64,000 bases of DNA from Microbacterium sp. W4I20 (GCF_030816505.1 NZ_JAUSYB010000001.1:3348001-3412000); one strand, 5' to 3'; positions 1 to 9,112 are shown, counted from the first letter of the stretch. Made by a program: numbers and translations. Notes: generated by a model from the letters alone, not told the origin.

Positions 1-73
1 TGCGGACTGGGAGCAGCCTCCGCTTCCGCTCCACGTGGTCGTGCGAGAGAGCACCCCGGAGGTGGCGGCATGA
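1..73 (+). CDS. C-terminal end of an unknown protein (partial)
   Basis: An open frame runs in from the left edge (first full codon at 2) and stops at TGA 71-73. It encodes about 23 residues ending in VRESTPEVAA. The stop overlaps the ATG of the glycerate kinase gene as ATGA, the translational-coupling arrangement seen at many gene junctions here. Too little is present to identify a family. Confidence 0.5.
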   Translation, partial: ADWEQPPLPLHVVVRESTPEVAA

Positions 74-1185
74 CCCGCGTCGTGCTGGCACCGGACAGCT
101 TCAAGGGGACCATCACCGCGGCGGATGCCGCGACGGCGCTCGAAGCGGGGTGGGCCGCGGTCGACCCGGACGCGGAGTTCGTGCACCGTCCGATGGCCGA
201 CGGCGGCGAGGGCACCGTCGCGGCCTTCGAAGCGGCTGTCGCGGGGGCGCGGCGCATGCCGGTCACGGTCGACGGTCCGGCCGGTCGGCCGATCGAATCC
301 TCCTGGCTGCTCCTTCCGGCATCCGCCGACGCGCCGGCGGGGACCGCGGTGATCGATCTCGCCTCGACCTCCGGCATCGAACTGCTCGACGCACTCCGGC
401 CCTGGGATGCCGACACCACGGGATTCGGTCAGGCGATCGCGGCCGCCCTCGACCACGGGGTCTCGAGGGTCGTCGTCGGGATCGGGTCGAGCGGATCGAC
501 CGACGGCGGCACCGGGATGCTGGCGGCGCTGGGCGCCCGATTCCTCGATGCGTCGGGCGAACCGGTCGCACGGGGAGCCCGCGGCCTCGACGACCTCGTG
601 TCCGTCGACCTCACCGGCCTGCGCGCGGCGCCGGAGGTGCGGGTGCTGACCGACGTCACCAACCCCCTGGTCGGTCCGCGCGGAGCATCCGCCGTCTTCG
701 GCCCGCAGAAGGGCCTGAACTCGGTCACCGCCATCACGCGCGCCGACGCCGGGCTCACACGTCTCGCCGGGCTGCTCGGCCTCGATGCCGGCCAGCCGGG
801 CACGGGGGCGGCGGGCGGCACCGGCGGCGCACTCGTCGTGTGGGGTGGAGTGCTCGCCCCCGGGGCCGCCGAGGTGGCCGAGTTGATCGGGTTGGCGGAT
901 GCGATCGCCGATGCCGATGTGGTCGTCACCGGCGAAGGTTCTTACGACGGGCAGTCCGGCGACGGCAAGGTCCCCTCGTTCATCGCCGGACTCGCTGCGG
1001 ATGCGGGGGCTCACGCGATGTTGGCCGCGGGACGCATCACCACCGACTCCGACGCGAGCCTGTTCGCGGCATCCGCCTCGCTCACCGAGCTCGCGGGGTC
1101 GCCGGAGTCCGCACTCGCCGAGCCCGCCCGCTGGCTGCGCGAGGCCGGCGCGGCGCTGGCGCGGGCATCACGCCCCGGTCGCTGA
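70..1185 (+). CDS. Glycerate kinase, GlxK/GarK family
   Basis: A 371-aa cytoplasmic enzyme expected to phosphorylate D-glycerate with ATP, feeding glyoxylate- or serine-derived glycerate into glycolysis. Family signatures are clear: the N-terminal APDSFKG loop, the glycine-rich GSSGSTDGGTGM segment near residue 140, TDVTNPL and the GPQKG motif near 215, and a late GEGSYDGQS stretch. Length matches the family (about 370-380 aa). The ATG at 70 follows a GGAGGT ribosome-binding site and overlaps the upstream stop by 4 bases, so the gene is probably the end of an operon. Whether the product is 2- or 3-phosphoglycerate cannot be told from sequence. Confidence 0.93.
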   Translation: MTRVVLAPDSFKGTITAADAATALEAGWAAVDPDAEFVHRPMADGGEGTVAAFEAAVAGARRMPVTVDGPAGRPIESSWLLLPASADAPAGTAVIDLASTSGIELLDALRPWDADTTGFGQAIAAALDHGVSRVVVGIGSSGSTDGGTGMLAALGARFLDASGEPVARGARGLDDLVSVDLTGLRAAPEVRVLTDVTNPLVGPRGASAVFGPQKGLNSVTAITRADAGLTRLAGLLGLDAGQPGTGAAGGTGGALVVWGGVLAPGAAEVAELIGLADAIADADVVVTGEGSYDGQSGDGKVPSFIAGLAADAGAHAMLAAGRITTDSDASLFAASASLTELAGSPESALAEPARWLREAGAALARASRPGR

Positions 1186-1236
1186 GTGAGCCAGCGCGAC
1201 GACCGGGACGGGTGTCTCCGCCGATCTCAGCCGATC

Positions 1237-2910
1237 TCAGCCACCGAGCGCCGCCGACACGACCGCGCGGGCCTCGGCCTGCACCTCGGCGAGGTGCTCG
1301 GGGCCGCGCAGGCTCTCGGCGTACAGCTTGTAGACGTCTTCGGTGCCCGACGGGCGCGCCGCGAACCAGGCGTGCTCGGTCTGCACCTTGAGGCCGCCGA
1401 TCGCCGCGCCGTTGCCGGGGGCATGCGACAGCTTCGCCGTGATCTCCTCGCCGGCGAGGGTCGTCGCGGTGACGGCATCCGGCGACAGCTTGCCGAGGGT
1501 CGACTTCTGCTCGGGCGTGGCCGGAGCATCCACGCGCTGGTAGGCCGACGATCCGAAGGCCTGCTCGAGCTCGGCGTAGCGCTCCGACGGGGTCTTGCCC
1601 GTCACCGCGATGATCTCGGCGGCGAGCAGGCAGAGCAGGATGCCGTCCTTGTCGGTCGACCAGACCGAGCCGTCGTGCCGCAGGAACGACGCACCGGCGG
1701 ATTCCTCGCCGCCGAACGCGACCGAGCCGTCGAGCAGCCCCGGCACGAACCACTTGAACCCGACGGGCACCTCCAGCAGGCGGCGGCCGAGCGACTCCGC
1801 GACGCGGTCGATGATCATCGACGACACGAGGGTCTTGCCGATCGCGGCATCCCGCGGCCACTGGTCGCGATGCGAGAACAGGTAGTCGATCGCGACGGCG
1901 AGGTAGTGGTTCGGGTTCATCAGACCGGCATCCGGGGTGACGATGCCGTGCCGGTCGGCGTCGGCGTCGTTCCCGGTGAGCACGTCGTAGTCGCCCTTCT
2001 TGGAGACCAGCGAGGCCATCGCCGACGGGGAGGACGGATCCATCCGGATCTTCTCGTCCCAGTCGAGGGTCATGAAGCGCCAGGTCGGATCGACCTCGGG
2101 GTTCACGACGGTCAGGTCGAGGTCGTGCATCTCTTTGATCAGCGCCCAGTACTCGACGGATGCTCCGCCCAGAGGATCCGCCCCGATGCGCACGCCGGCG
2201 CGGCGGATGGCGTCGATGTCGATGATCGTGGGGAGGTCGCGCACGTAGGCGTCGCGGAAGTCGTAGCCCGTGATCGCATCCCAGTCGACGTCGGCGAAGC
2301 GTTCGCGCTGCACCCCTTCGAGCCCGTTCGCGATGAGCTCGTTGGCGCGGTCGGCGATCCAGCCCGTGGCATCCGTGTCGGCCGGTCCGCCGTGCGGCGG
2401 GTTGTACTTGAAGCCGCCGTCCCGCGGCGGGTTGTGCGAGGGGGTGACGACGATGCCGTCGGCGCGACCGGCATTGCCCTCGCTGGTTCCCTCCGTGGAT
2501 CCCTGAGCCTGTCGAAGAGCCCGGTTGTAGGTGAGGATCGCGTGGCTGAGGGCCGGGGTCGGCACGTACGAATCGCGGGAGTCCACCCGCACGTCGACGC
2601 CGTTCGCGAGCAGCACCTCGATGGCGCTCCGCTCGGCCGGCAGCGAGAGGGCGTGGGTGTCACGGCCGAGGAAGAGCGGGCCGGTGATTCCCTGCGAGTT
2701 CCGGTAATCGACGATCGCCTGGGTGGTGGCGAGGATGTGCGTCTCGTTGAAGCTGCTCGTGAGCGAGGAGCCGCGGTGGCCGCTGGTTCCGAAGACCACG
2801 CGTTCGGCGGCGACTCCCGGATCCGGCACGCGGTCGTAGTAGGCGGCGATCAGCTCGTCGACGTCGATCAGGTCAGTTTCCTCCGCGGGGAGGCCGGCAC
2901 GGCTCGTCAT
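1237..2910 (-). CDS. pgm: Phosphoglucomutase (alpha-D-glucose specific)
   Basis: A 557-aa enzyme interconverting glucose-1-phosphate and glucose-6-phosphate, linking glycogen and nucleotide-sugar synthesis to glycolysis. Visible motifs are the phosphoserine loop TPSHNPP near residue 155, the metal-binding NDADADRH loop, the sugar-binding GEESAG loop and a C-terminal phosphate-binding region. The frame stays open upstream of 2910, but family alignment starts at [12 protein letters not shown], so the ATG at 2908-2910 is chosen. An oddity lies around residues 128-146: about 17 extra residues (starting ALRQAQG) separate YNR from GRADGIVV. They are encoded by a copy of the dispersed repeat at 2501-2517. 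The gene is convergent with glycerate kinase. Confidence 0.95.
   Translation of the reverse strand: MTSRAGLPAEETDLIDVDELIAAYYDRVPDPGVAAERVVFGTSGHRGSSLTSSFNETHILATTQAIVDYRNSQGITGPLFLGRDTHALSLPAERSAIEVLLANGVDVRVDSRDSYVPTPALSHAILTYNRALRQAQGSTEGTSEGNAGRADGIVVTPSHNPPRDGGFKYNPPHGGPADTDATGWIADRANELIANGLEGVQRERFADVDWDAITGYDFRDAYVRDLPTIIDIDAIRRAGVRIGADPLGGASVEYWALIKEMHDLDLTVVNPEVDPTWRFMTLDWDEKIRMDPSSPSAMASLVSKKGDYDVLTGNDADADRHGIVTPDAGLMNPNHYLAVAIDYLFSHRDQWPRDAAIGKTLVSSMIIDRVAESLGRRLLEVPVGFKWFVPGLLDGSVAFGGEESAGASFLRHDGSVWSTDKDGILLCLLAAEIIAVTGKTPSERYAELEQAFGSSAYQRVDAPATPEQKSTLGKLSPDAVTATTLAGEEITAKLSHAPGNGAAIGGLKVQTEHAWFAARPSGTEDVYKLYAESLRGPEHLAEVQAEARAVVSAALGG
2501..2517. repeat. Dispersed repeat copy inside pgm
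   Basis: The sequence CCCTGAGCCTGTCGAAG is one half of a dispersed actinobacterial repeat that also occurs at 30256-30300 (both arms) and 36558-36577 (opposite orientation). Here it lies in frame in pgm and is translated as LRQAQG, the same peptide it encodes at the start of cydC. Confidence 0.75.
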
Positions 2911-2997
2911 CCCCTCAGTCTGCCCCCTGTTCCCGGGGATCGCATCCGTCTTGACATCCGAATCGCGGGGGAGTCGTCGAGGGCTAAGGTGAAACGC

Positions 2998-3939
2998 GTG
3001 ACTGAACGCCGCACCTACAGCTATCTCGGCCCTGCCGGCACCTTCACGGAGGCGGCTCTCGACCAGGTCGCCGAGGCCAGAGGGCAGGTCTGGCGCCCGG
3101 TGCACAACGTCGGCGAGGCTCTGTCGGACGTGCTCGAGGGGCGCAGCGACGCGGCGATGATCGCGATCGAGAACTCGATCGAGGGCGGCGTCTCCACCAC
3201 GCAGGATGCCCTCGCGACGCTGCCGGGACTGCGCATCATCGGCGAGTATCTGGTGCGGGTGAACTTCGTGCTCGTGGCTCCCCGCGGCACCACCCTGGAT
3301 GAGGTGCAGGTGATCGCGGCGCATCCGGTCGCGTATGCGCAGTGCCACGGCTGGCTCGGCGATCACGTGCCGTCGCACTCGCACGTGCCGGCGGCGAGCA
3401 ATGTCGCGTCGGCGATCGGCGTGCTCGACGGCACGCTGCCCGCCCAGGCCGCGATCGCGGCGCCGGGCATCGTGAAGCACTACGACGTCGAGGTGCTGGC
3501 GGAGGACATCGGCGACAACGCGCAGGCCGTGACCCGCTTCGTGCTGGTCACCCGCACGACCACCCCGCCCGCGCCGACCGGCGCCGACAAGACCTCGTTG
3601 ATCGTCGAGCTGCCGCACGACCACCCCGGTTCGCTGCTGGAGATGCTCGAGCAGTTCTCCACCCGCGGCATCAACCTGTCGCTGATCGAGTCCCGTCCGA
3701 TCGGCGACGAGCTCGGCCGCTACCGCTTCGTCATCGACGCCGACGGGCACATCGAGCACGAGCGGATGGCCGACGCACTGCTCGGCATCCGTCGTTTCAG
3801 CCCTCGCGTGGTCTTCCTCGGCTCCTACCCGCGCGCGGACCGGCAGATCGTGCAGTACCCCGATCGCTACTCCGACGAGATCTTCGTCGAGGCGCGCGAC
3901 TGGCTGCGCGGCATCCTCTCCGGCGAACCGGAGGACTGA
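2998..3939 (+). CDS. pheA: Prephenate dehydratase
   Basis: A 313-aa monofunctional dehydratase that decarboxylates and dehydrates prephenate to phenylpyruvate in phenylalanine synthesis. The catalytic domain covers about residues 1-185, with [10 protein letters not shown] at the start and the catalytic TRF triplet in QAVTRFVL near 180. An ACT domain follows (about 200-285) and carries the ESRP motif associated with phenylalanine feedback inhibition. GTG 2998 is preferred because AAGGTG lies about 6 bases upstream; an in-frame GTG at 2989 is an alternative. The gene is divergent from pgm, with 87 bases between the two starts. Confidence 0.95.
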   Translation: MTERRTYSYLGPAGTFTEAALDQVAEARGQVWRPVHNVGEALSDVLEGRSDAAMIAIENSIEGGVSTTQDALATLPGLRIIGEYLVRVNFVLVAPRGTTLDEVQVIAAHPVAYAQCHGWLGDHVPSHSHVPAASNVASAIGVLDGTLPAQAAIAAPGIVKHYDVEVLAEDIGDNAQAVTRFVLVTRTTTPPAPTGADKTSLIVELPHDHPGSLLEMLEQFSTRGINLSLIESRPIGDELGRYRFVIDADGHIEHERMADALLGIRRFSPRVVFLGSYPRADRQIVQYPDRYSDEIFVEARDWLRGILSGEPED

Positions 3940-3973
3940 GCCCCTCGCGCGCAGCGCGCGGCGCCGGGGGCTC
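3938..3973. terminator. GC-rich hairpin after pheA
   Basis: GAGCCCC (3938-3944) pairs with GGGGCTC (3967-3973), and a nested CGCGCGC/GCGCGCG stem (3946-3960) sits inside. It begins in the pheA stop codon and lies between convergent genes, so it probably acts as a bidirectional terminator. It lacks a T tract, as is usual in actinobacteria. Confidence 0.6.
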
Positions 3974-3984
3974 GGGCCTCTCGG

Positions 3985-4194
3985 TCAGTGCTCTTGGAAC
4001 CGGGGCCACGCACTGCCGGGCGACATATGGGAATGCAAGGCGCCCTTGGCCGAAGCGAGGTTCGGGTAGGTGCCGGTCACGGCATCCGATCCCGCCATCG
4101 TGACGACATAGCCGCCTTCATCATGACGGATGCTGCCGACCACGCCGTTGGGTCCGTAGGCCACCCAGAGGGCGAGCGTCTTGGTGGTGCTCAT
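3985..4194 (-). CDS. Small conserved-looking protein, 69 aa
   Basis: A 69-residue soluble protein beginning MSTTKTLALWVAYGPNG and ending WPRFQEH, with no cysteine, signal peptide or membrane segment. The ATG at 4192-4194 has a near-ideal AAGGAG site seven bases upstream, the best evidence that it is translated. The run of hydrophobic and glycine residues (GGYVVTMAGSD) suggests a small beta-rich fold. Family unknown. It stands alone between pheA (convergent) and the LLM oxidoreductase, which is on the same strand but upstream in transcription. Confidence 0.7.
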   Translation of the reverse strand: MSTTKTLALWVAYGPNGVVGSIRHDEGGYVVTMAGSDAVTGTYPNLASAKGALHSHMSPGSAWPRFQEH

Positions 4195-4330
4195 CGTCGA
4201 ACTCCTTCCACTGCAGACCCGGCAGCTGCACCGCCGGTGTTCTGGTGGTGACGCTACGCCTCGCGTACGGCCGACGCCAGGGCTTGACAGCGCGTGGATC
4301 GGCGTTTCGCGCCTCTCAGGGTGCTCTCGA

Positions 4331-5371
4331 TCAGAGTGCGGCGGCGATGAGCTCCAGTGTCTGGGCGCGACCGGTGGCGGTGTCCTTCGGTTCGGACTCG
4401 TAGGATGCCGCGACGGGGGAGAGCATGACCTCCTCGACCCCGTACTTGGCGGCGAACGAGCGGAGCTCTGCGGCGACGGACTCGCCGGTGCCGACGAACC
4501 AGCGGGAACGCGCGGCCTCGGTGACCTGGTCGGTCGCGGCATCCGTCTCGGCGGCGAGTGCCTGCTCCACGGTGTCGAGGGCGACGAGAGGCTGGTTGAG
4601 GCGCAAGCGGGCCATCATGCGCAGCTGGGGCAGCGCGCGAGCTTCGGCCTCTTCCGCGGTCGGGGCGGCGACCGCGTTCACGGTCAGGAAGGTGCGGGGC
4701 TCCGGGTGCTCCTCGCTCGGCTGGTATCCGGTGCGGTAGAGGTCGAGCGCGCGCTCGAGGCCCTGCCCGGAGAAATGGTTCGCGAAGACGTAGGGCAGGC
4801 CGTGGGATGCGGCGAGCTGGGCGGAGTAGTCGCTCGACCCGAGCAGCCAGACCTCCGGGGTGCCGGTGGCGGCGGGCGTCGCGCGCACCGTGTACTCGCC
4901 GCCCGAGGTGAACCGCAGCGTCGCTCCGTCGCCGGAGACCAGCGCGGCGATGTCCTGCACGTGGCGGGGGAACTGCTCGACGTCGCTCGATGTGCCCGCC
5001 TGGCGCAGCAGCTGCGTGATCACCGGGTCACTGCCGGGTGCGCGTCCGAGACCGAGGTCGATGCGTCCGGGCGCGATGGCCTCGAGCGCGGCGAACTGCT
5101 CGGCGACGATCAGCGGTGCGTGGTTCGGCAGCATGACACCACCCGAGCCCAGCCGGATCTGCGCGGTGCGCATGGCCGCCGCGGCGATCAGCACGGGCGG
5201 AGTGGTGGATGCCACGGCCGGCATGTTGTGGTGCTCGGCGAACCAGTAGCGGCGGTAGCCGAGACGATCGGCGGTGGCGGCGAGGTCGAGCGAGGAGGAG
5301 ATGGCCTCGGCACTGGTCTGGCCGGAGCGGACCGGGACGAGATCGAGGACGGAGAGAGCGATATCGGACAT
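4331..5371 (-). CDS. LLM-class flavin-dependent oxidoreductase
   Basis: A 346-aa luciferase-like monooxygenase of the single-component group often labelled MsnO8. It probably uses reduced FMN or F420 and oxygen on an unknown small substrate. Characteristic segments are YRRYWFAEHHN near residue 40, the GSGGVMLPNH strand, and GRIDLGLGRAPGSDP near 100. The ATG at 5369-5371 gives the usual MSDIALSVLDL start; no convincing Shine-Dalgarno is present, so the message may be leaderless. The MarR regulator lies just upstream on the same strand, but the 68-base gap leaves open whether they share a transcript. Confidence 0.88.
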   Translation of the reverse strand: MSDIALSVLDLVPVRSGQTSAEAISSSLDLAATADRLGYRRYWFAEHHNMPAVASTTPPVLIAAAAMRTAQIRLGSGGVMLPNHAPLIVAEQFAALEAIAPGRIDLGLGRAPGSDPVITQLLRQAGTSSDVEQFPRHVQDIAALVSGDGATLRFTSGGEYTVRATPAATGTPEVWLLGSSDYSAQLAASHGLPYVFANHFSGQGLERALDLYRTGYQPSEEHPEPRTFLTVNAVAAPTAEEAEARALPQLRMMARLRLNQPLVALDTVEQALAAETDAATDQVTEAARSRWFVGTGESVAAELRSFAAKYGVEEVMLSPVAASYESEPKDTATGRAQTLELIAAAL

Positions 5372-5439
5372 CGATGGATGCAACAGGCCGGCCGCGTCGG
5401 GAATTCCCCGAGGATGTCGGATTGACCCGGGGTTTCTCG

Positions 5440-5928
5440 TCAGCGCGGTGCGTGCTCTCCTCGAAGATTTTCGATCTCGTCCCGATTGACGGCCGCGGCC
5501 CGCTCGAGCAGATCCGTCGCGAAGGCCAGCTCCGTGTCGTCGAGGGTGTCGAGATACTCGCCCCATCGCGCCGCGACCCGACCGTAGACGTCGCCCACGC
5601 GCGCGAACACGGCCTCCGGTACAGCCGCGACGAGCACGCGTCGGCGATCTTCCGCGTCGCGCGACCGCGACACGTATCCGCCGCGCTCCAGCCGGTCGAC
5701 CGCGGCCGTGATCGCCCCGCCGGCAGTGAGGCCCGCGCGCCGGGCCAGCTCGCCCGGGGTGGTCGGCCCTTCGCTCATGAGAAGCCCGACGAGTTGCAGG
5801 TCGGTGCCGTTGAGGCCGCCGGAGCGCGCCACCGCCTCCTGGAACAGCACGGCACGCGCCATGAACTCCCGCATCGCGGCGCCATGGCGCTCGAGCGCAT
5901 CGGATCGGCTTGACGGGGATTCGGCCAT
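5440..5928 (-). CDS. MarR-family transcriptional regulator
   Basis: A 162-aa winged-helix DNA-binding protein. The recognition region (TPGELARRAGLTAGGAITAAVDRLERGGYV, about residues 57-86) is followed by the wing DAEDRRR near 90, as in MarR proteins. It is transcribed divergently from the FAD monooxygenase at 6004, and a perfect 19-base palindrome lies 8 bases before its start codon, so autoregulation together with control of the monooxygenase is likely. Such pairs usually respond to aromatic or phenolic ligands; the actual ligand cannot be read from sequence. Confidence 0.92.
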   Translation of the reverse strand: MAESPSSRSDALERHGAAMREFMARAVLFQEAVARSGGLNGTDLQLVGLLMSEGPTTPGELARRAGLTAGGAITAAVDRLERGGYVSRSRDAEDRRRVLVAAVPEAVFARVGDVYGRVAARWGEYLDTLDDTELAFATDLLERAAAVNRDEIENLRGEHAPR

Positions 5929-5935
5929 CGAATAC

Positions 5936-5954
5936 TCTCTCTAATATAGAGAGA
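5936..5954. promoter_or_regulatory. MarR operator palindrome
   Basis: TCTCTCTA (5936-5943), a 3-base spacer, then TAGAGAGA (5947-5954): perfect 8-base arms. A degenerate repeat of the half site (AGACTCTATTTCAGAGACT) follows to about 5970. The site lies between the divergent MarR and monooxygenase starts. It is AT-rich compared with its surroundings, as operators of this family are. Confidence 0.75.
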
Positions 5955-6003
5955 CTCTATTTCAGAGACTCTCGACGTCTGTTTCCAGAATAGGGGAGAT
6001 GCC

Positions 6004-7191
6004 ATGCCCAAGGCGCTCATCATCGGCAGTGGGGTCGCGGGAACCGCCACGGCACTGCTTCTCGCGCGGCAGGGGTGGGAGTGCGAGATCTTCGAGGCGC
6101 GGGCGGAGCACGCGTCCGACGGCGGCCTGTTCCTCAACGTCGCAACCAACGGCCTCGCGGTGCTCGAGCAACTCGGACTGCAGGAACGCCTGCGGGAAGA
6201 CGCGCACCGCTGCCCGCACATGGAGATGTACAGCGGCCGCGGAACCCTCCTGGGTGTCGTGCCGAACGGACCGGCCGGAGATCCCGACCGGGGGAGCGCC
6301 GTCGTGCGCCGAGCGTGGCTGAACCAGGTGCTGCGTGAGGCTGTGGCAGAAGCCGACATCCCTCTCACGCTCGGCGCGCGCCTGCAGGACGTCCACGAGG
6401 AGCCGGGGACCGTGACCGCCCTGTTCGCGGACGGCAGGACAGCCGAGGCCGACATCCTGATCGGCGCGGACGGCGTCGGTTCCCCCACCCGTCGCTGGAT
6501 CGATGGCGACGCTCCTGAGCCGGAGTACAGCGGGCTCGTCAGCATCGGCGGCATGGCCAGGGTGCCCGGTGTCGCGCCGACACCGCTGACGCAGCGGATG
6601 GTCTTCGGTGCCCGCTCGTTCTTCGGATACCTGGTGCGCGACGACGGGACGGTCCTCTGGTTCGCGAACGTCACCGAACCAGAGCGGGATCGCTCGAGCT
6701 TCCGCGCGATCCCGTTGGAGACCTGGCTGCAGCGCCTGCGGGACCTGCACTCCGACGATCCGTCTCCTGTGCCCGAGATCCTCGACCACGTTGAGGGAGA
6801 AATCGGCGCCTACCCTCTCTACGACCTGGTGCATGTGCCGCGGTGGCATCGAGGTCGAGTGGTGGCGGTCGGCGATGCCGTGCACGCGACCTCGCCCAGC
6901 GCGGGGCAGGGGGCATCCCTCGCTCTGGAAGACGCCTTCGTCCTCGCCCGCTGCCTCCACGACGCCGGCGAGCACGTCGCCGCGTTCACGCAGTACCAGG
7001 TGCAGCGGCAGCCGCGGGCAGAGGAGGTCGTCCGGTACGCGAGAGCAGTCAACAAGCAGAAGCGTGTGACCCGCTCGCGGCTGGGGCTCGCCCTGCGCGA
7101 CGCGATGCTGCCGATGTTCCTGCGCAAGGCCTCCTCCGATACGCGCAACAACCACCTCTACCGGGGCGTCGTCGACGAGGCCGCGCGCTAA
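6004..7191 (+). CDS. FAD-dependent aromatic monooxygenase-like protein
   Basis: A 395-aa class A flavoprotein monooxygenase. The FAD-binding Rossmann motif GSGVAG lies at residues 8-13 and is followed by the acidic strand end EIFEA. The LIGADGVGSPTRR segment carries the DG motif. The GD motif is in VAVGDAVHATSPSAGQG near residue 290. A C-terminal basic stretch ends the protein. It would hydroxylate or epoxidise an aromatic or polyketide-like substrate with NAD(P)H. A GGGGAG element lies about 6 bases before ATG 6004. Divergent pairing with a MarR repressor suggests substrate-induced expression. The antiporter gene starts 9 bases downstream. Confidence 0.9.
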   Translation: MPKALIIGSGVAGTATALLLARQGWECEIFEARAEHASDGGLFLNVATNGLAVLEQLGLQERLREDAHRCPHMEMYSGRGTLLGVVPNGPAGDPDRGSAVVRRAWLNQVLREAVAEADIPLTLGARLQDVHEEPGTVTALFADGRTAEADILIGADGVGSPTRRWIDGDAPEPEYSGLVSIGGMARVPGVAPTPLTQRMVFGARSFFGYLVRDDGTVLWFANVTEPERDRSSFRAIPLETWLQRLRDLHSDDPSPVPEILDHVEGEIGAYPLYDLVHVPRWHRGRVVAVGDAVHATSPSAGQGASLALEDAFVLARCLHDAGEHVAAFTQYQVQRQPRAEEVVRYARAVNKQKRVTRSRLGLALRDAMLPMFLRKASSDTRNNHLYRGVVDEAAR

Positions 7192-7200
7192 CCTGGCCCG

Positions 7201-8931
7201 ATGGATGCCGAGATCTTCTACGTCCTCGTCGGAGCCGTCGCGGTGGCGGCGGTCGCGCGATGGCGCGGGTGGCCGGCACCGCTCCTCGTCACGGTCGTGG
7301 CGCTCGCGGCATCCTTCCTGCCGTTCGTGCCCGAGGTCGACATCGACGGGCACCTGCTGCTGAACCTGGTGCTGCCTCCGCTGCTCTACTCGGCCGCGCT
7401 CGACGTCTCGTTCGTCGGCTTCAAACGCAGCCTGCCGCAGATCCGCCGACTCGGCGTCACGCTCGTGCTGCTCACCGCCGTCGCGGTCGGCTTCGTGGCG
7501 TGGTGGATCTTCCCCTCGCTCACGCTCCCCGGTGCGCTGCTGCTCGGTGCGATCGTCGCCCCGCCGGATGCCGTCTCCGCAGCCGCGATCGGCCGCAAGC
7601 TCGGGCTGCCGCGGCGCATCATGACCGTGCTCTCGGGCGAGAGCCTCATCAACGACGCGACCTCGCTGACGCTGTACCGAGTGTTCGCCGTGATCCTGAC
7701 CGGCACGGCCGTTTCGGTCGCGGACGGGATCGGGCAGTTCCTGCTCGCGGTCGGGGTCGGCGTCGCGGTCGGCCTCGTGTTCGGCGTGGTCCTGCATCAG
7801 CTGCGCATGCGCATCAGCGACCCGGTGGTCATCGGCACGTTCGGGCTGCTGGCGCCCTTCGGCGCCTACGCGATCGCGGAGCACCTGCTCGGCTCCGGCG
7901 TGCTGGCCGTCGTGGCGATGGGACTGTTCGTCGGCTTCAACGCCCCGCGCACCGACTACACGACCCGGCAGCAGGAGAAGCCGCTGTGGCTCTCGGCCGA
8001 TCTGCTGCTGGAGAGCTTCGTGTTCGCCTACATCGGCCTGCAGTTCCCCCGCGTGCTCAGAGACCTGGGCAGCGAGTCGGTGGAGCACATCCTGCTGCTC
8101 TCCGGTGCGGTGCTGCTGGTCGTCCTCGTCGTGCGTCCGCTGTACATCTACCCGGTCAGCGCCTGGTCGAACTACCAGGACCGTCGACGTCTCGCGCGTA
8201 TGGATCGCGGCATCGCGTCGGGTGAGTTCGACAAGCGGCGCGAGAAGTCCGGGCGCTGGCGGCAGTACAGCTCGCAGGAGCTGCGGTCGCAGATCGTCCG
8301 GGAGCGGATGGCCGGGCTCCAGCTCACCGCGAAGGACAACGCGATCATCTCCTGGGCGGGGATGCGCGGCGTCGTGACGCTGGCGACCGCGCTCGCCGCC
8401 GCCGACCTCGCGGCTCTCGACGAAGAGGCGTCGCACGCGATCGTGGTCGTCGCGTTCATCGTCACGGTCGCGACCCTGCTGCTGCAGGGGCTCACGCTGC
8501 CTCTGCTCATCAAGCGCCTCGGCATCGCGAGCGACGTCGATCATGCGGAGGACGAGAAGGCGCTGGCCGCCGTGAAGGAGAAGAGCCGCGAGGCCGGCAA
8601 GGCGTACCTCGCCGAGAAGCGCCTCGAGTGGGAGACCAAGCACGGCCACGTCGACATGCCGCTCTTCGACGCGTTCGCGACGCGCATGACCCGGGTAGGG
8701 AGAGACACCGACGAGGCGCAGCAGGTGGAGGATGCCGCGAGCCGCCCCTCCTACGACGACCTGGTCGCGCTGTCGCGCGGCTGGCTGCAGGTGCGACGCG
8801 AGATCCTGCTCGCGGAGCGCGATGCCGGCAACCTCGATGAGGAGGTCATGCGCGAGCTCCTGACCGCGATGGATGCCGAGGAGCTCGCCCTCGACACCCG
8901 CGGAGCCACTCGCCAGCAGGGCCGCGCGTAG
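7201..8931 (+). CDS. Na+/H+ antiporter, CPA1 family
   Basis: A 576-aa membrane transporter exchanging cytoplasmic Na+ (or K+) for protons in pH and salt homeostasis. About 11-12 hydrophobic helices fill residues 1-430. Characteristic segments are LVLPPLLYSAALD, the helix-5 region IVAPPDAVSAAAIGRKLG and the NDATSLTLYR motif with the ion-binding Asn-Asp pair. The C-terminal 140 residues are charged and cytoplasmic (EKRLEWETKHGHVDM), longer than in minimal family members and likely regulatory. It starts 9 bases after the monooxygenase, so the two may be co-transcribed, although no functional link is evident. Confidence 0.93.
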   Translation: MDAEIFYVLVGAVAVAAVARWRGWPAPLLVTVVALAASFLPFVPEVDIDGHLLLNLVLPPLLYSAALDVSFVGFKRSLPQIRRLGVTLVLLTAVAVGFVAWWIFPSLTLPGALLLGAIVAPPDAVSAAAIGRKLGLPRRIMTVLSGESLINDATSLTLYRVFAVILTGTAVSVADGIGQFLLAVGVGVAVGLVFGVVLHQLRMRISDPVVIGTFGLLAPFGAYAIAEHLLGSGVLAVVAMGLFVGFNAPRTDYTTRQQEKPLWLSADLLLESFVFAYIGLQFPRVLRDLGSESVEHILLLSGAVLLVVLVVRPLYIYPVSAWSNYQDRRRLARMDRGIASGEFDKRREKSGRWRQYSSQELRSQIVRERMAGLQLTAKDNAIISWAGMRGVVTLATALAAADLAALDEEASHAIVVVAFIVTVATLLLQGLTLPLLIKRLGIASDVDHAEDEKALAAVKEKSREAGKAYLAEKRLEWETKHGHVDMPLFDAFATRMTRVGRDTDEAQQVEDAASRPSYDDLVALSRGWLQVRREILLAERDAGNLDEEVMRELLTAMDAEELALDTRGATRQQGRA

Positions 8932-8982
8932 CGCCACTCCTCACCCCCAACCCCACCCCATCCAACCCACTCCATTTTGGTG

Positions 8983-9041
8983 GCCGACACGCCAAGTGTC
9001 GGACCGATCCCGGTTTCATGTCCGACATCTGGCGTGTCGGC
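8983..9041. terminator. Long hairpin between convergent genes
   Basis: Twenty-one-base arms at 8983-9003 and 9021-9041 (GCCGACACGCC at the outer end) match at all but two positions and enclose a 17-base loop. A further half-copy, GTGTGTCGGGC, follows at about 9047. It lies between the convergent antiporter and symporter genes, so a bidirectional terminator is the simple reading. The length of the stem and the extra half-copy also suggest a repetitive palindrome. Confidence 0.65.
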
Positions 9042-9112
9042 CCCCGGTGTGTCGGGCCGGAACGCCGAAGCGCCCCGCCCCACGAGGGACGAGGCGCTCC
9101 GGGGAAGCGGGA

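Noticed and set aside
1186..2997. Possible long N-terminal extension of pheA reading through the pgm antisense
   Set aside because: Extension has no family sequence; GTG 2998 with Shine-Dalgarno starts the known PheA domain.
5962..8937. Very long open frame antisense to the monooxygenase and antiporter (about 990 codons)
   Set aside because: High-GC shadow: its translation is composed of Arg/Ala/Gln/His-rich low-complexity sequence, and both sense genes have complete family motifs.
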